Assembly: GCF_025519785.1 (NCBI RefSeq)
Contig: NZ_JAOPKZ010000003.1
Span: 1-64,000 of the forward strand
Direction of reading: 5' to 3'
DNA from: Staphylococcus marylandisciuri
GTDB lineage: Bacteria; Bacillota; Bacilli; Staphylococcales; Staphylococcaceae
Length of the DNA stretch: 64,000 nucleotides
Shown: piece by piece, positions 38,158 to 47,703 of the stretch
Layout of the letters: each line of letters starts with the position of its first letter
Position numbering within the stretch: the stretch's first letter is position 1
Notes under the pieces: model-generated
The model's input: the letters and a program-made list of their open reading frames with translations, nothing else
Database searches by the model: none
What the model was told of the DNA's origin: nothing
Made by a program: the position numbers and the translations under genes

Positions 38158-39456
38158 GTGAGCAACTTGCAAAATATTAATATTTCAGGCCCGCTTAAAG
38201 GTCAGATACATGTTCCGGGCGATAAGTCTATGACACATCGAGCTATAATACTGAGTGCACTAGCTAGAGGAACCTCAATCATTTCTGAACCTTTATTAGG
38301 TGAGGATTGCTTGCGTACTGTTGAGATTTTTCGCAAGCTTGGCGTAGAGATCACGGTGAAGGAAGATTCGATTGTAGTACGTTCACCGGGTTATCAACAT
38401 CTTCACATTCCGCACCAAGTACTTTACACTGGTAATTCAGGGACGACAACGCGCTTAGTCGCTGGCCTCCTTTGTGGTTTAGGTATCAATGCTGTACTCT
38501 CAGGCGATAGCTCTATTGGGCAACGACCGATGGACCGCATTATTCAACCTCTACGTAAAATGGGGGCACATATAGAGGGGATCGAGGATAATTATACTCC
38601 TTTAATTATTAAACCCGCTTCGATAAGAGGTATTCAATATAAAATGGAAGTCGCGAGTGCTCAAGTTAAAAGCGCAATCTTACTCGCAGGTCTATTTGCA
38701 AACGGCACGACTACGATTTATGAAAGCACCACTACTAGAAATCACACCGAAACTATGTTTCAACATTATCAAATACCGATTAAAGTGTCGAAATACCAAA
38801 TTTCCTTAGAGAAAAGGGCAATTGAACATATCCAACCAAGTCATTTTAAAGTGCCGGGAGATATTTCTTCCGCCGCTTACTTTATTGTTGCAGGTTTGAT
38901 CACTCCTGGAAGTGATATAACAATTCATAATGTTGGTTTAAACCCTACTAGATCTGGTATTATCGATGTCGTTAAACTTATGAATGGCAATATAGAGCAG
39001 TTTAATACTACGAACGGCCCTGAGCCAACTGCTAGTATAAGAGTTCAATATACGCCTGATTTGAAACCTATTCATATTAATGGAGAACTCATACCTAGAG
39101 CTATTGATGAAATACCTATTATTGCGTTACTGTGTACACAAGCGAGTGGGATTTCACAAATTAGCGATGCTGAAGAACTAAAGTATAAAGAAACGAATCG
39201 CATTGATACTACTGCATCTGAACTCAATAAACTAGGATGCCAGTTGATACCTACAGCAGATGGTCTGCTAATTAAACCATCTCATATTGAAACAATGTGT
39301 GAGGTGGATAGTCACAAAGACCATCGAATAGGTATGATGCTTGCTATAGCATCAATTCTAAGTACTAAACCTATTGATATTAAACAATTCGAAGCGGTTA
39401 ACATCTCATATCCAGGTTTCTTAACTCATTTAAAAAAGTTAGAAAAAGAGGTTTAA
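38158..39456 (+). CDS. aroA: 3-phosphoshikimate 1-carboxyvinyltransferase (EPSP synthase)
   Basis: Condenses shikimate-3-phosphate with phosphoenolpyruvate. 432 residues; '[10 protein letters not shown]' near residue 20, 'GNSGTTTRL' (about 92-100) and 'RPMDR' are the substrate-binding landmarks. The Ala/Ser-type 'GNSGTTTR' pattern without the class I 'LGNAGTAMRPL' shows a class II, glyphosate-tolerant type enzyme. The GTG chosen is the second in-frame GTG, with AGGTGG upstream and an N-terminus parallel to the S. aureus protein. Confidence 0.95.
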   Translation: MSNLQNINISGPLKGQIHVPGDKSMTHRAIILSALARGTSIISEPLLGEDCLRTVEIFRKLGVEITVKEDSIVVRSPGYQHLHIPHQVLYTGNSGTTTRLVAGLLCGLGINAVLSGDSSIGQRPMDRIIQPLRKMGAHIEGIEDNYTPLIIKPASIRGIQYKMEVASAQVKSAILLAGLFANGTTTIYESTTTRNHTETMFQHYQIPIKVSKYQISLEKRAIEHIQPSHFKVPGDISSAAYFIVAGLITPGSDITIHNVGLNPTRSGIIDVVKLMNGNIEQFNTTNGPEPTASIRVQYTPDLKPIHINGELIPRAIDEIPIIALLCTQASGISQISDAEELKYKETNRIDTTASELNKLGCQLIPTADGLLIKPSHIETMCEVDSHKDHRIGMMLAIASILSTKPIDIKQFEAVNISYPGFLTHLKKLEKEV

Positions 39457-39459
39457 TTT

Positions 39460-40701
39460 ATGCAAGAGATATATAAACTCATAGACGACATAAATATGCA
39501 GAAATTGGATAATCTCGATTCTCGAGTTGATAATGTCTTAAACACTTCCAATGACGATGCTTTATTTATTCTAGGGGAAACATTGTATAACTTCGGACTA
39601 ACGCCTCAAGGGCTAGAAGTTTTTCGTACTTTATATCACAAATATCCTGATGAAAGTGAAGTATTAATTTATTTTATTGAAGGCTTAATGGCAGAAGATG
39701 AAACAGATGAAGCATTAGAATACTTAAGTGAAGTAGAGTTATCAGTAGAGCGGCTTATGCTAGAAGCTGATTTATATCAACAACTCAATATGCTGGAAGT
39801 AGCTATAGATAAACTAACTGAAGCTATTGACATTGAACCTAATGATCCTATTATTCATTTTGCGTTGGCGGAATTGCTCTACTACGATGGTCAATATCTC
39901 AGAGCTACAAGTGAATATGAAACTGTACTCGAAACAGGAGAATATGAAGTTAATCACGTGAACCTTTTCTCTCGTTTAGCTGTTTGTGCTCTTCAAAGTG
40001 GTAATTATACAGATGCAATTGCAATGTTTGATGAGATGAACGAAGAAGAAATGGATTCAGAAGACTATTTCAAAAAAGCAATCGCTTACGAAAAAAATGA
40101 TTTAGTGCAAGAAGCTACAAAATTAGTCCGGACTCTGTTATCTAAAGATCCCGATTTCATGCAGGGTTATCTCTACTTACAACATCTTTATAACACTGAG
40201 AAAAATTATCCTGATGCCATTGAAATTGGTAATGAAGGGCTACGTTTAAGTCAATTCTATAAAGAGCTTATGGTTTCTACTGGTGTGCTTGAATTAGAGC
40301 ACGGAGACCAGAATGACGGGGTACAACATCTTATACAAGCTTTAGAGGTTGATCCTGCGTATCACGAGCCGGTGTTGATTTTAAGTGATTTCTACAGAAA
40401 TGAAGAAGATTATGATTCAATTATTCAATTATTATCGTATGTAGATGAAGAGGATTTAGATCCAGTATTTGAATGGCATCTTGCGGTAGCTTATAGTCAC
40501 GAGGAAAGAGATAAAGAAGCGCAACATTTTTATGACTTAGCGTATCCAACGCTTCAAACACAATCTGCCTTTCTGTCAGACTATTACTTCTACCTTATTG
40601 AAATTGGTCAAGTTGACAAAGCGAAACCTTTACTTGACAAACTTGTAGAGCTAGACCCTGCTAACCCAACATGGCATGAAGAAGCTGAAAGAATTCAATA
40701 A
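39460..40701 (+). CDS. Tetratricopeptide repeat protein (YpiA-like)
   Basis: 413 residues made of tandem helix-pair TPR units along the whole length (for example 'AIDKLTEAIDIEPNDPIIHFALAELLYYDGQYLRA' region and 'VQHLIQALEVDPAYHEPVLILSDFYRN' region). No signal peptide or membrane segment, strongly acidic. It follows aroA by 3 bases and is the same gene placed after aroA in B. subtilis (ypiA). A protein-interaction scaffold; the partner is unknown. Confidence 0.88.
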   Translation: MQEIYKLIDDINMQKLDNLDSRVDNVLNTSNDDALFILGETLYNFGLTPQGLEVFRTLYHKYPDESEVLIYFIEGLMAEDETDEALEYLSEVELSVERLMLEADLYQQLNMLEVAIDKLTEAIDIEPNDPIIHFALAELLYYDGQYLRATSEYETVLETGEYEVNHVNLFSRLAVCALQSGNYTDAIAMFDEMNEEEMDSEDYFKKAIAYEKNDLVQEATKLVRTLLSKDPDFMQGYLYLQHLYNTEKNYPDAIEIGNEGLRLSQFYKELMVSTGVLELEHGDQNDGVQHLIQALEVDPAYHEPVLILSDFYRNEEDYDSIIQLLSYVDEEDLDPVFEWHLAVAYSHEERDKEAQHFYDLAYPTLQTQSAFLSDYYFYLIEIGQVDKAKPLLDKLVELDPANPTWHEEAERIQ

Positions 40702-40744
40702 AAGTCAGATTTTAGATCTTTTGGATAAGAGAGGGGGTGAGTGT

Positions 40745-41302
40745 ATGAACGAGCTGTCTCGTTTTAAAGCTGATTATATAGAATATTTATTATTTAACTA
40801 TACCTTTAAATCAAGGATAACCGTTTGGTTGCTAAACTATATAAAAACTCAACCGGAATTGCTCAGTAAAATTCATTTTGTTAAACATGTAATAAAAGGG
40901 CACGATACTTTAGAGATCAGTACAAGCGGCTCACACAACTTAGGGATAAAATTATCGAGTAAACATCTATCTTTAAAAAACTCTAATGAAATATTCCATC
41001 AAATCGTTGATGCTAAAAAGTCTGTAGATATCAAAGTCCACTTTGCTCAAGATCAAGAACAGGACTCTAGACAAGAAGATATATTAGTAAAGCAACTGCT
41101 ACACTCACCTCAGTATTCAAAATATTTGAGTGATATTTATTCACTTCAATTATCACCCTATAAAGAACAACTCATCATAGATTTTTTAAAAGATAACATT
41201 GATTTAAGTCTAAGGTTAAATGATCGTGATTTATTCTATCACTTTTCACATTTGCTCAACACATTTAAATTACGTTCACTCAATTCATCAACAAAGGGCT
41301 AA
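40745..41302 (+). CDS. YpiB family protein
   Basis: 185 residues with the YpiB/UPF0302-type N-terminus 'YIEYLLFNYTFKSRITVWLLNYI'. The open frame reaches 23 codons further upstream into the TPR gene, but a strong GAGGGGGTG ribosome site stands seven bases before the ATG chosen. No catalytic motif is visible. Its position between the TPR gene and the DUF1405 gene mirrors B. subtilis ypiA-ypiB. Function unknown. Confidence 0.78.
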   Translation: MNELSRFKADYIEYLLFNYTFKSRITVWLLNYIKTQPELLSKIHFVKHVIKGHDTLEISTSGSHNLGIKLSSKHLSLKNSNEIFHQIVDAKKSVDIKVHFAQDQEQDSRQEDILVKQLLHSPQYSKYLSDIYSLQLSPYKEQLIIDFLKDNIDLSLRLNDRDLFYHFSHLLNTFKLRSLNSSTKG

Positions 41303-41306
41303 AAGT

Positions 41307-41897
41307 ATGCAATTACGTTCGATATGGTTCTATTTTATTTATTCAAAGAAGTGCTTGTGGTTATTCTTCATCTGTAACTTAATAGGTACAATTTACGGAT
41401 ATGTTTGGTACAGTAATCAAATACATCAAACTAAAGGGCTATTCAAGTTCTTTGTACCCGATAGCCCAACAGCTACCTTGTTCTTAACAATAGTGCTATT
41501 TCTGTTTATCATAGGAAGAAATTGGCCAGTGTTGGAAGGATTAGCGTTTGTTAGTTTAGTAAAGTACGGCTTATGGGCTGTACTTATTAATGTTATATTG
41601 ATGTTTTACTATAACTTGTTTACAGTAACTAGTGTTTTTTTATTAATTTCTCATAGTATCATGGCTTTAGAAGCAATCATTTTTGCTCCGCGTTTTAAGT
41701 TCAATTGGATTGCTTGTATAGTTGCTCTGATTTGGATCTTCCATAATGATGTAATAGATTACGTTTTCATGCAGTATCCGATCTATCCCTTTATAGCTTC
41801 TCATTTAAGTTTAGTAGCATATCTAACTTTTTGGCTAAGCGTCTTATCACTAGTTTGCTACATTCTACTCACTCGTTCTATGCGAAATAGAGAATAA
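41307..41897 (+). CDS. DUF1405 membrane protein (YpjA-like)
   Basis: 196 residues with about five to six hydrophobic helices (first at about 13-32) and the DUF1405 opening 'SKKCLWLFFICNLIGTIYGY'. The longest frame starts 29 codons earlier inside ypiB; that extension is out of keeping with the family, whereas AAAGGG lies nine bases before the ATG chosen. Four bases after ypiB, so same operon. Function unknown. Confidence 0.8.
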   Translation: MQLRSIWFYFIYSKKCLWLFFICNLIGTIYGYVWYSNQIHQTKGLFKFFVPDSPTATLFLTIVLFLFIIGRNWPVLEGLAFVSLVKYGLWAVLINVILMFYYNLFTVTSVFLLISHSIMALEAIIFAPRFKFNWIACIVALIWIFHNDVIDYVFMQYPIYPFIASHLSLVAYLTFWLSVLSLVCYILLTRSMRNRE

Positions 41898-42142
41898 CTG
41901 CGACTTTCAGGTTGAATTTAAGATTGTGCTGTTCTTATTAGGAAATAAAAGGCTATGATAGTTAATCGTTTTATCATTAACCATTTCATATAATAAGCAT
42001 CATTTCCATAAAGTTTATCAAGGTCTTATTTCATCGCTGATTACCCATCTCTACATTTCGCATAAAACTAAGGAAGAAGCAGGTTATAATAGTTGACCGG
42101 TATTTTTGAAGACAGTAAAATAAAGATTAAGGAGTGAGTATT

Positions 42143-42841
42143 TTGTCTTTTATTTATATGATTATATACTTTATTATTGTCATGATTATTCCATTATGGG
42201 CTCAGCACAAAGTTAAGTCGAACTATGAAAAGTACGCTCAAGTGCGTTCAACTAGTGGTAAGACTGGGCGAGAAGTCGCATTAGAAATACTTCATGCTAA
42301 CGGGATTTATGACGTTGAAGTTGTTAAAGGAGAAGGCTTTTTAACTGATCACTATGATCCAAGTAAAAAAGTACTCGTGTTATCTCCAGCGAATTACGAC
42401 AGACCGTCAGTTGCAGGTACTGCTATAGCTGCCCATGAAGTGGGTCATGCGATTCAACATGCTGAAGGTTATTTCTTCCTCAGATTCAGAAGCGCGCTTG
42501 TACCACTAGCAAATGTAGGTAGTAACCTCGGTTATCTCTGTATCATGGCAGGCGTTATCCTAACTGCATTTGTACACTCACCACTTGGTTCAACAGCGTT
42601 ATGGATTGGCGTAGCATTATTCTCATTAGCAGTACTATTTTCTATTATTACTTTACCCGTTGAATTTGACGCCAGTAATCGTGCAATGAAACAAATTCAA
42701 CAACTTAATATTGTTAATGAGAAAGAACATAAACATGCTAGAAAAGTTCTCTCAGCTGCTGCGATGACTTATGTAGCTTCAACTGCAGTAGCATTAGCCG
42801 AACTGTCACGTTTTATATTGATGGCTAGAGGAAATGATTGA
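42143..42841 (+). CDS. Membrane zinc metallopeptidase, YugP family
   Basis: 232 residues: N-terminal membrane helix (about 3-20), a zinc-binding HEVGH motif (98-102) and a candidate third ligand Glu174, then further hydrophobic helices (about 123-145 and 152-172). This is the neutral zinc metallopeptidase 2 (YugP/DUF2268-like) family; its physiological substrates are not established. The longest frame begins at a GTG that overlaps GGAG; the TTG nine bases on is correctly spaced and matches the S. aureus protein end. It stands alone. Confidence 0.87.
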   Translation: MSFIYMIIYFIIVMIIPLWAQHKVKSNYEKYAQVRSTSGKTGREVALEILHANGIYDVEVVKGEGFLTDHYDPSKKVLVLSPANYDRPSVAGTAIAAHEVGHAIQHAEGYFFLRFRSALVPLANVGSNLGYLCIMAGVILTAFVHSPLGSTALWIGVALFSLAVLFSIITLPVEFDASNRAMKQIQQLNIVNEKEHKHARKVLSAAAMTYVASTAVALAELSRFILMARGND

Positions 42842-42844
42842 TAA

Positions 42845-43036
42845 CGAGGCCAAATCATAAAGTTCTTGAATAAGTGAGGAAGAGGCTGGGACAGAAGTCC
42901 CAGCCTCTTCAGCATCTTGGCAGTAGATGACTGATTTGAAAATGCGCTTGTATCAAGCTTTTTCAATTCTAGTCATCCTTGCCGGGGCGGGACTACGAAA
43001 TCTTTTTATTCAAATTAGATTTCTGTCCCGCTCCCT
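42845..43036 (-). repeat. Composite repeat unit C/B/A
   Basis: Block C palindrome (GAGGCTGGGACAGAAGTCCCAGCCTC, about 42881-42907) then block B/A (about 42908-43035), minus orientation. Block C directly follows the metallopeptidase gene. A further short fragment, CTGGGATTTATGTCCCAG, lies at 43117-43135. Confidence 0.85.
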
Positions 43037-43434
43037 TTTAATGTACGCTATTTTAATAAACCTTTCACTATTAAAATTCAGATGAAATGATTTAAATCAT
43101 TTGAGTGCTCTTTTTCTGGGATTTATGTCCCAGGCTTTAATCTAAGTATGTCTTTAATTGCAATTTTAAAATATGAAATATTAACCGCTATGAGAAGGCA
43201 TCTTTTGTATCTTTAATTTTAGTCGAGAAAATTTTTTATTTCTAGAATTACTAGCAGGTACTTGTGTTCTCATCTGCTTAAGCTTTATAACAATTTTAGT
43301 TAACTTGTCAGGGGTATGACTACTAAGTCAATTAGATTTCTATCATACTCCATTTCTAATTGCAGAAGAAATGCACAGCACTCAAATTTAAGCTATACTA
43401 GATTAGACTTATATTATAGGGGGATTAGAGTAAT
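43037..43434. other. Gap upstream of the MazG-like gene
   Basis: About 400 bases. It contains the CTGGGA...TCCCAG palindrome noted above (43117-43135). A degenerate relative of block B/A ('TTTAGTCGAGAAAATTTTT' to 'CAGGGGTATGACTACTAAGTCAATTAGATTTCTATCATACTCC', about 43216-43350) appears to be an old, mutated repeat copy. No gene is visible. Confidence 0.5.
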
Positions 43435-43770
43435 ATGAAATCAATGTATGATATGCAACGAGAAGTAGATCAATACATCAATCAATTTAAAGCAGGATAT
43501 TTCTCACCTTTAGCTAATCTCGCTCGTCTCACAGAAGAAGTTGGAGAACTTTCTAGGGAAATAAATCATTACTATGGCGAAAAAAAGAAGAAGCAAACAG
43601 AAGCAGATAATACAATCGAAGCCGAATTAGGAGATAACTTGTTTGTATTATTATGTATCGCCAACTCTTTAGATATAGATATGACTCAAAGCTTTGATAA
43701 GACGATGCACAAGTTCAATACAAGAGATAAAGATAGATTTGAAAAAAGAAGTCGGGACAAAAGCGTTTAG
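43435..43770 (+). CDS. MazG-like nucleotide pyrophosphohydrolase (YpjD-like)
   Basis: A small all-alpha NTP pyrophosphatase of 111 residues. The MazG metal-binding pattern is present: 'EEVGEL' (about 36-41) and the later 'EAELGDNLF' (about 62-70). Such proteins hydrolyse non-canonical or surplus nucleotides. It is the neighbour of bshA in bacilli (ypjD-...-ypjH). The last seven or so residues (SRDKSV and stop) are encoded by the AGTCGGGACAAAAGCG segment of the dispersed repeat, so the original C-terminus has been replaced. The catalytic core is intact. Confidence 0.87.
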   Translation: MKSMYDMQREVDQYINQFKAGYFSPLANLARLTEEVGELSREINHYYGEKKKKQTEADNTIEAELGDNLFVLLCIANSLDIDMTQSFDKTMHKFNTRDKDRFEKRSRDKSV

Positions 43771-44363
43771 GATGTGAGCCGGGGCCCCAACACAAAGAAA
43801 CTGGTTCATCAGTTTCCACCAGCAATGCGAGTTGGGGTGGGGCCCCAACACAGAGAAACTGGGACTCCAGTTTCAACAAGCACAGCGAGTTGGGGTTGGG
43901 CCCCAACACAGAGAAACTAGGACATAATGTAATGTCTCAACCTCTTTCAGCATCTTGGCAGTAGATGACTGATTTGAAAATGCGCTTGTATCAAGCTTTT
44001 TTCAATTCTAGTCATCCTTGCCGGGGCGGGACTACGAAATCTTTTTATTTAAATTAGATTTCTGTCCCGCTCCCAACAAGCACAGCGAGTTGGGGTTGGG
44101 CCCCAACACAGAGAAACTGGGACATAATGTAATGTCTCAACCTCTTTCAGCATCTTGGCAGTAGATGACTGATTTGAAAATGCGCTTGTATCAAGCTTTT
44201 TTCAATTCTAGTCATCCTTGCCGGGGCGGGACTACGAAATCTTTTTATTCAAATTAGATTTCTGTCCCGCTCCCGAATCGTGAGCGTTTCTGTCGAAAAT
44301 CCTGTTTTTGGGACACCGTTTATCGGTTTGCTAAAGCACAGAAACTTTACGTCTCAACTATAA
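43750..44363 (-). repeat. Large composite repeat array with a 200-bp tandem duplication
   Basis: Contains four STAR-like cores (43781-43788, 43839-43846, 43898-43904, 44098-44104), two block B/A units and block D at 44274-44362. The segment 43874-44073 is repeated as 44074-44273; the two 200-base copies differ at two positions only that I can find. The array begins inside the MazG-like coding region and ends 13 bases before bshA. Confidence 0.9.
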
Positions 44364-44375
44364 AGAAAGGCGGCA

Positions 44376-45515
44376 ATGAAAATGAAAATAGGTATTACAT
44401 GCTATCCTTCTATGGGAGGTTCCGGCATCATAGCTACAGAACTTGGTATTAAGCTAGCTGAACGAGGCCATGATATACACTTTATAACTTCAAACATACC
44501 ATTTCGTCTACGCAAACCCTTACCCAACATTACTTTTCATCAAGTTGAAGTCAATCAGTATGCCGTCTTCCAATATCCTCCTTACGATATCACATTGAGT
44601 ACTAAGATAGCTGAAGTTATCGATGAATATGATTTAGATATCCTGCACATGCACTATGCTGTACCACATGCAGTATGTGGGATTCTAGGCAAACAAATGT
44701 CTCGCAAACAAAATGTTAAGATTATTACTACTCTACATGGAACAGATATTACAGTACTCGGCTATGATCATTCTTTAAAGAATGGTATCAAATTTGGTAT
44801 AGAGCAAAGTGATATAGTAACTAGTGTAAGCCATGCTTTAGCAAGGCAAACGCACGAAATTATTAAACCAAACAAAGATATCTATACTGTATATAATTTC
44901 GTTAGAGAGACAGAATTTGAAACTAAACACGATGAATCTTTGAAACCTTACTATAATATAGAGCCTGATGAAAAAGTTTTAATTCACGTTTCTAACTTTA
45001 GAAAGGTGAAACGTATAGATACTATTATTGATACTTTTGCAAAAGTAAATCAAGAAGTGTCATCTAAACTATTATTATTAGGTGACGGTCCAGAACTAAT
45101 GGATATGAAAGAAAAGGCTCGTGAGATGGGATTAGAAGACAGGATTTTATTTTTAGGAAAGCAAGAGTGGATCAGTGAATTCTACCAATTAGCAGATATT
45201 GTCTTATTACTAAGTGAGAAAGAAAGTTTTGGACTTACATTACTTGAAGCTATGAAGACTGGCGTTGTACCGATAGGGTCAGATGCTGGGGGAATAAAAG
45301 AAGTGATTAAACATGGAGAGACTGGTTATGTTGTGGAAATAGGCGACAGTGATACTGCTAGCCGGCATGCTATACGTTTATTGCAGAATCCTAAACTTTA
45401 TCAAAACATGCAAGACAACATGCTAAAAGATATAACAGAACGATTCTCTTCTGATTTAATTACTGACCAATACGAATACTATTATAAATTAATGTTAGAG
45501 GGAAATTATGACTAA
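44376..45515 (+). CDS. bshA: N-acetyl-alpha-D-glucosaminyl L-malate synthase (bacillithiol synthesis)
   Basis: GT4-family glycosyltransferase that joins GlcNAc from UDP-GlcNAc to L-malate, the first step of bacillithiol. 379 residues with the GT-B fold: 'YPSMGGSGI' near the N-terminus, 'HMHYAVPHAV', and the C-terminal UDP-sugar-binding 'ESFGLTLLEAM' motif. First gene of the bshA-cca-birA-dinG cluster; it overlaps cca by 8 bases. AAAGGCGG ribosome site directly after a repeat array. Confidence 0.95.
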   Translation: MKMKIGITCYPSMGGSGIIATELGIKLAERGHDIHFITSNIPFRLRKPLPNITFHQVEVNQYAVFQYPPYDITLSTKIAEVIDEYDLDILHMHYAVPHAVCGILGKQMSRKQNVKIITTLHGTDITVLGYDHSLKNGIKFGIEQSDIVTSVSHALARQTHEIIKPNKDIYTVYNFVRETEFETKHDESLKPYYNIEPDEKVLIHVSNFRKVKRIDTIIDTFAKVNQEVSSKLLLLGDGPELMDMKEKAREMGLEDRILFLGKQEWISEFYQLADIVLLLSEKESFGLTLLEAMKTGVVPIGSDAGGIKEVIKHGETGYVVEIGDSDTASRHAIRLLQNPKLYQNMQDNMLKDITERFSSDLITDQYEYYYKLMLEGNYD

Positions 45516-46710
45516 TATTAAATTCGCTGAAGCTAAACCTATATTAAATCATTTAGAGGAAGAAGGGTATCAAGCATACTTTGTCGGCGGGGCTGTCCGT
45601 GACTACTTAATGAATCGCCCTATACACGATATAGATATTACTACAAGTGCTACACCTGAGGAGATCGAGCGAATATTCAATAAGACGATACCTATAGGTA
45701 AAGAACATGGAACTATTAACGTAGTACATCAAGGTAATAACTATGAAATAACCACCTTCAGAGCAGAAGCCGAATATCGAGATCATCGTAGACCTAGTGA
45801 GGTATATTTCGTACGAAATTTATACGAAGATGTGAAACGCCGAGACTTTACTATTAATGCACTAGCAATGAACATCAACTATGACATTATCGATTACTTC
45901 GAGGGCACTAAAGATATTGAACGTCACCTCATCCGTACGGTAGGTAAACCCTCTGAACGATTTGGCGAAGATGCGCTACGTATACTTAGGGGCCTTAGAT
46001 TTCAAGCACAGTTAAATTTCGATATTGAGAAAGATACTTTAGATGCAATGCATGATAATATGTCATCGATTAAACATCTTTCAATAGAACGAATAGTGGT
46101 TGAGTTAAAAAAATTATTTACAGGAATTAATGTATCGCAAGCCTTTAGTCACTTATTAAAAACGAACGCCTTCAATTATATACCTTACTTTCAAGAATTC
46201 CAGATTGATGCACTAAGCATACGCCAGCCTGTCGACTTTATTTCATTTCTTGCAATATTAAATTGTCTTCAAGAAGAAAAAACCACCTTAGCTAAATTAA
46301 AAGTTAGTAATGTAGAAAAAAAACAAGTACAAACTATGATAAACATGATACAACGGCTACAGGACATCGATTCAAAAAAATCTCTACGCTTGTATGTCTA
46401 TGATTTTGGGATTGAAAACCTTCACCGAATGATTAAACTGCTCCCTATATTAGAAGATAATAACATCCATATCCCGTCTGCTTTAATATTTAATAAAGCT
46501 GCTATCAACGATATACATAGTAATTTAACTATTCTAAGCCGTAGAGATTTAAGTGTTTCGGGAAAAGATTTATTAGAACATACAGGCAAAAAGGGCGGAG
46601 CATGGATTAAAGATACCTTACGCCAAATAGAAGTCGGAGTCGTCAATCATCAAGTTAAAAATAATAAAAAAGATATAATAGAATGGATGGAAACACATGT
46701 CGAAATATAG
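45508..46710 (+). CDS. cca: CCA tRNA nucleotidyltransferase
   Basis: Adds or repairs the 3' CCA of tRNA. 400 residues, class II: 'YFVGGAVRDYLMN' head motif, catalytic DIDIT acidic pair, 'RRDFTINALA' and 'ERFGEDALRILRGLRF' nucleotide-selection motifs. It complements RNase Z (3.6 kb), which leaves a 3' end needing CCA. The overlap with bshA and with birA (14 bases) indicates coupled translation. Confidence 0.96.
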   Translation: MTNIKFAEAKPILNHLEEEGYQAYFVGGAVRDYLMNRPIHDIDITTSATPEEIERIFNKTIPIGKEHGTINVVHQGNNYEITTFRAEAEYRDHRRPSEVYFVRNLYEDVKRRDFTINALAMNINYDIIDYFEGTKDIERHLIRTVGKPSERFGEDALRILRGLRFQAQLNFDIEKDTLDAMHDNMSSIKHLSIERIVVELKKLFTGINVSQAFSHLLKTNAFNYIPYFQEFQIDALSIRQPVDFISFLAILNCLQEEKTTLAKLKVSNVEKKQVQTMINMIQRLQDIDSKKSLRLYVYDFGIENLHRMIKLLPILEDNNIHIPSALIFNKAAINDIHSNLTILSRRDLSVSGKDLLEHTGKKGGAWIKDTLRQIEVGVVNHQVKNNKKDIIEWMETHVEI

Positions 46711-47668
46711 TAAAGATGTTATTCAAATGTTATATGAGCACCAATCTGAATATATTTCTGGCCAATATATCGCCACTCAACTTCAAATTTCCAGAACAGC
46801 TGTCAAAAAAATTATCGATCAGCTCAAAAAAGAAGGTTGCAAAATTGAATCTATGAATCAGAAAGGGCACCGCTTAATTGATTTACCTGATAAATGGTAT
46901 AGTGGTATTGTGAAACCACTCGTTGAGGAACAAGACTGTTTCGACCATATAGAGGTATATACTAGTTTAGATTCAACACAATTAAAAGCTAAACAATTAC
47001 TAGTTGGAAATAATGATTCGTATCTTATATTAAGTGACGAACAAACAAAAGGGCGAGGTCGGTTTAATCGTCCTTGGAAGTCCTCCAGAGGGAAGGGGTT
47101 ATGGATGTCACTCGTCCTGAGACCGCGCGTTCCTTTCTCGATGATCACGACATTTAATTTATTTATAGCGTTAGGTATTAAAGAAGCAATTCAACCTTTC
47201 ACAGATGAAATTGTTACTGTCAAGTGGCCTAATGATGTCTACATCAACGGGCGAAAAGTTTGCGGCTTTCTAACTGAAATGGTGGCCAATAATGATGGAA
47301 TTGAAGCAGTTATTTGTGGAATTGGTATCAATATGAATCATCTAAGTGAAGACTTTCAAGGTGAATTGAAGGAGAAGGCGACGAGTATCCGACTCAGTGC
47401 CAATACTAAGATTAATCGCTACTCTTTTCTAAAAGAACTGATTATAAATATTAACAAAAGGTATAATCAATTTGTCAGTGAACCTTTCAACCACATTAGA
47501 CAAGAATATATTGATGCTTCAAATATATGGGATAAACAATTGAAATTCACTGAAAATGAGAACCTCTATATTGGTAAAGCAATAGATATAGACAAGGATG
47601 GTTTTCTAATTATAGAAGAGGAAAATGGTCATCGCCGTAAATTAATGAGCGCTGATATTGAACTTTGA
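46697..47668 (+). CDS. birA: Biotin-[acetyl-CoA-carboxylase] ligase / biotin repressor
   Basis: Bifunctional BirA. An N-terminal winged helix (about 1-62, with 'ISGQYIATQLQISRTAVKKII') is followed by a biotin protein ligase domain with 'GRGRFNRPWKSSRGKGLW' for biotinyl-AMP, 'KWPND' and the C-terminal SH3-like domain. The DNA-binding domain means it should also repress biotin genes elsewhere. 323 residues. Starts inside the end of cca. Confidence 0.95.
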   Translation: MSKYSKDVIQMLYEHQSEYISGQYIATQLQISRTAVKKIIDQLKKEGCKIESMNQKGHRLIDLPDKWYSGIVKPLVEEQDCFDHIEVYTSLDSTQLKAKQLLVGNNDSYLILSDEQTKGRGRFNRPWKSSRGKGLWMSLVLRPRVPFSMITTFNLFIALGIKEAIQPFTDEIVTVKWPNDVYINGRKVCGFLTEMVANNDGIEAVICGIGINMNHLSEDFQGELKEKATSIRLSANTKINRYSFLKELIININKRYNQFVSEPFNHIRQEYIDASNIWDKQLKFTENENLYIGKAIDIDKDGFLIIEEENGHRRKLMSADIEL

Positions 47669-47703
47669 ATATATAATAACTTCTTTAGAAAGGAGGTACC
47701 CTC

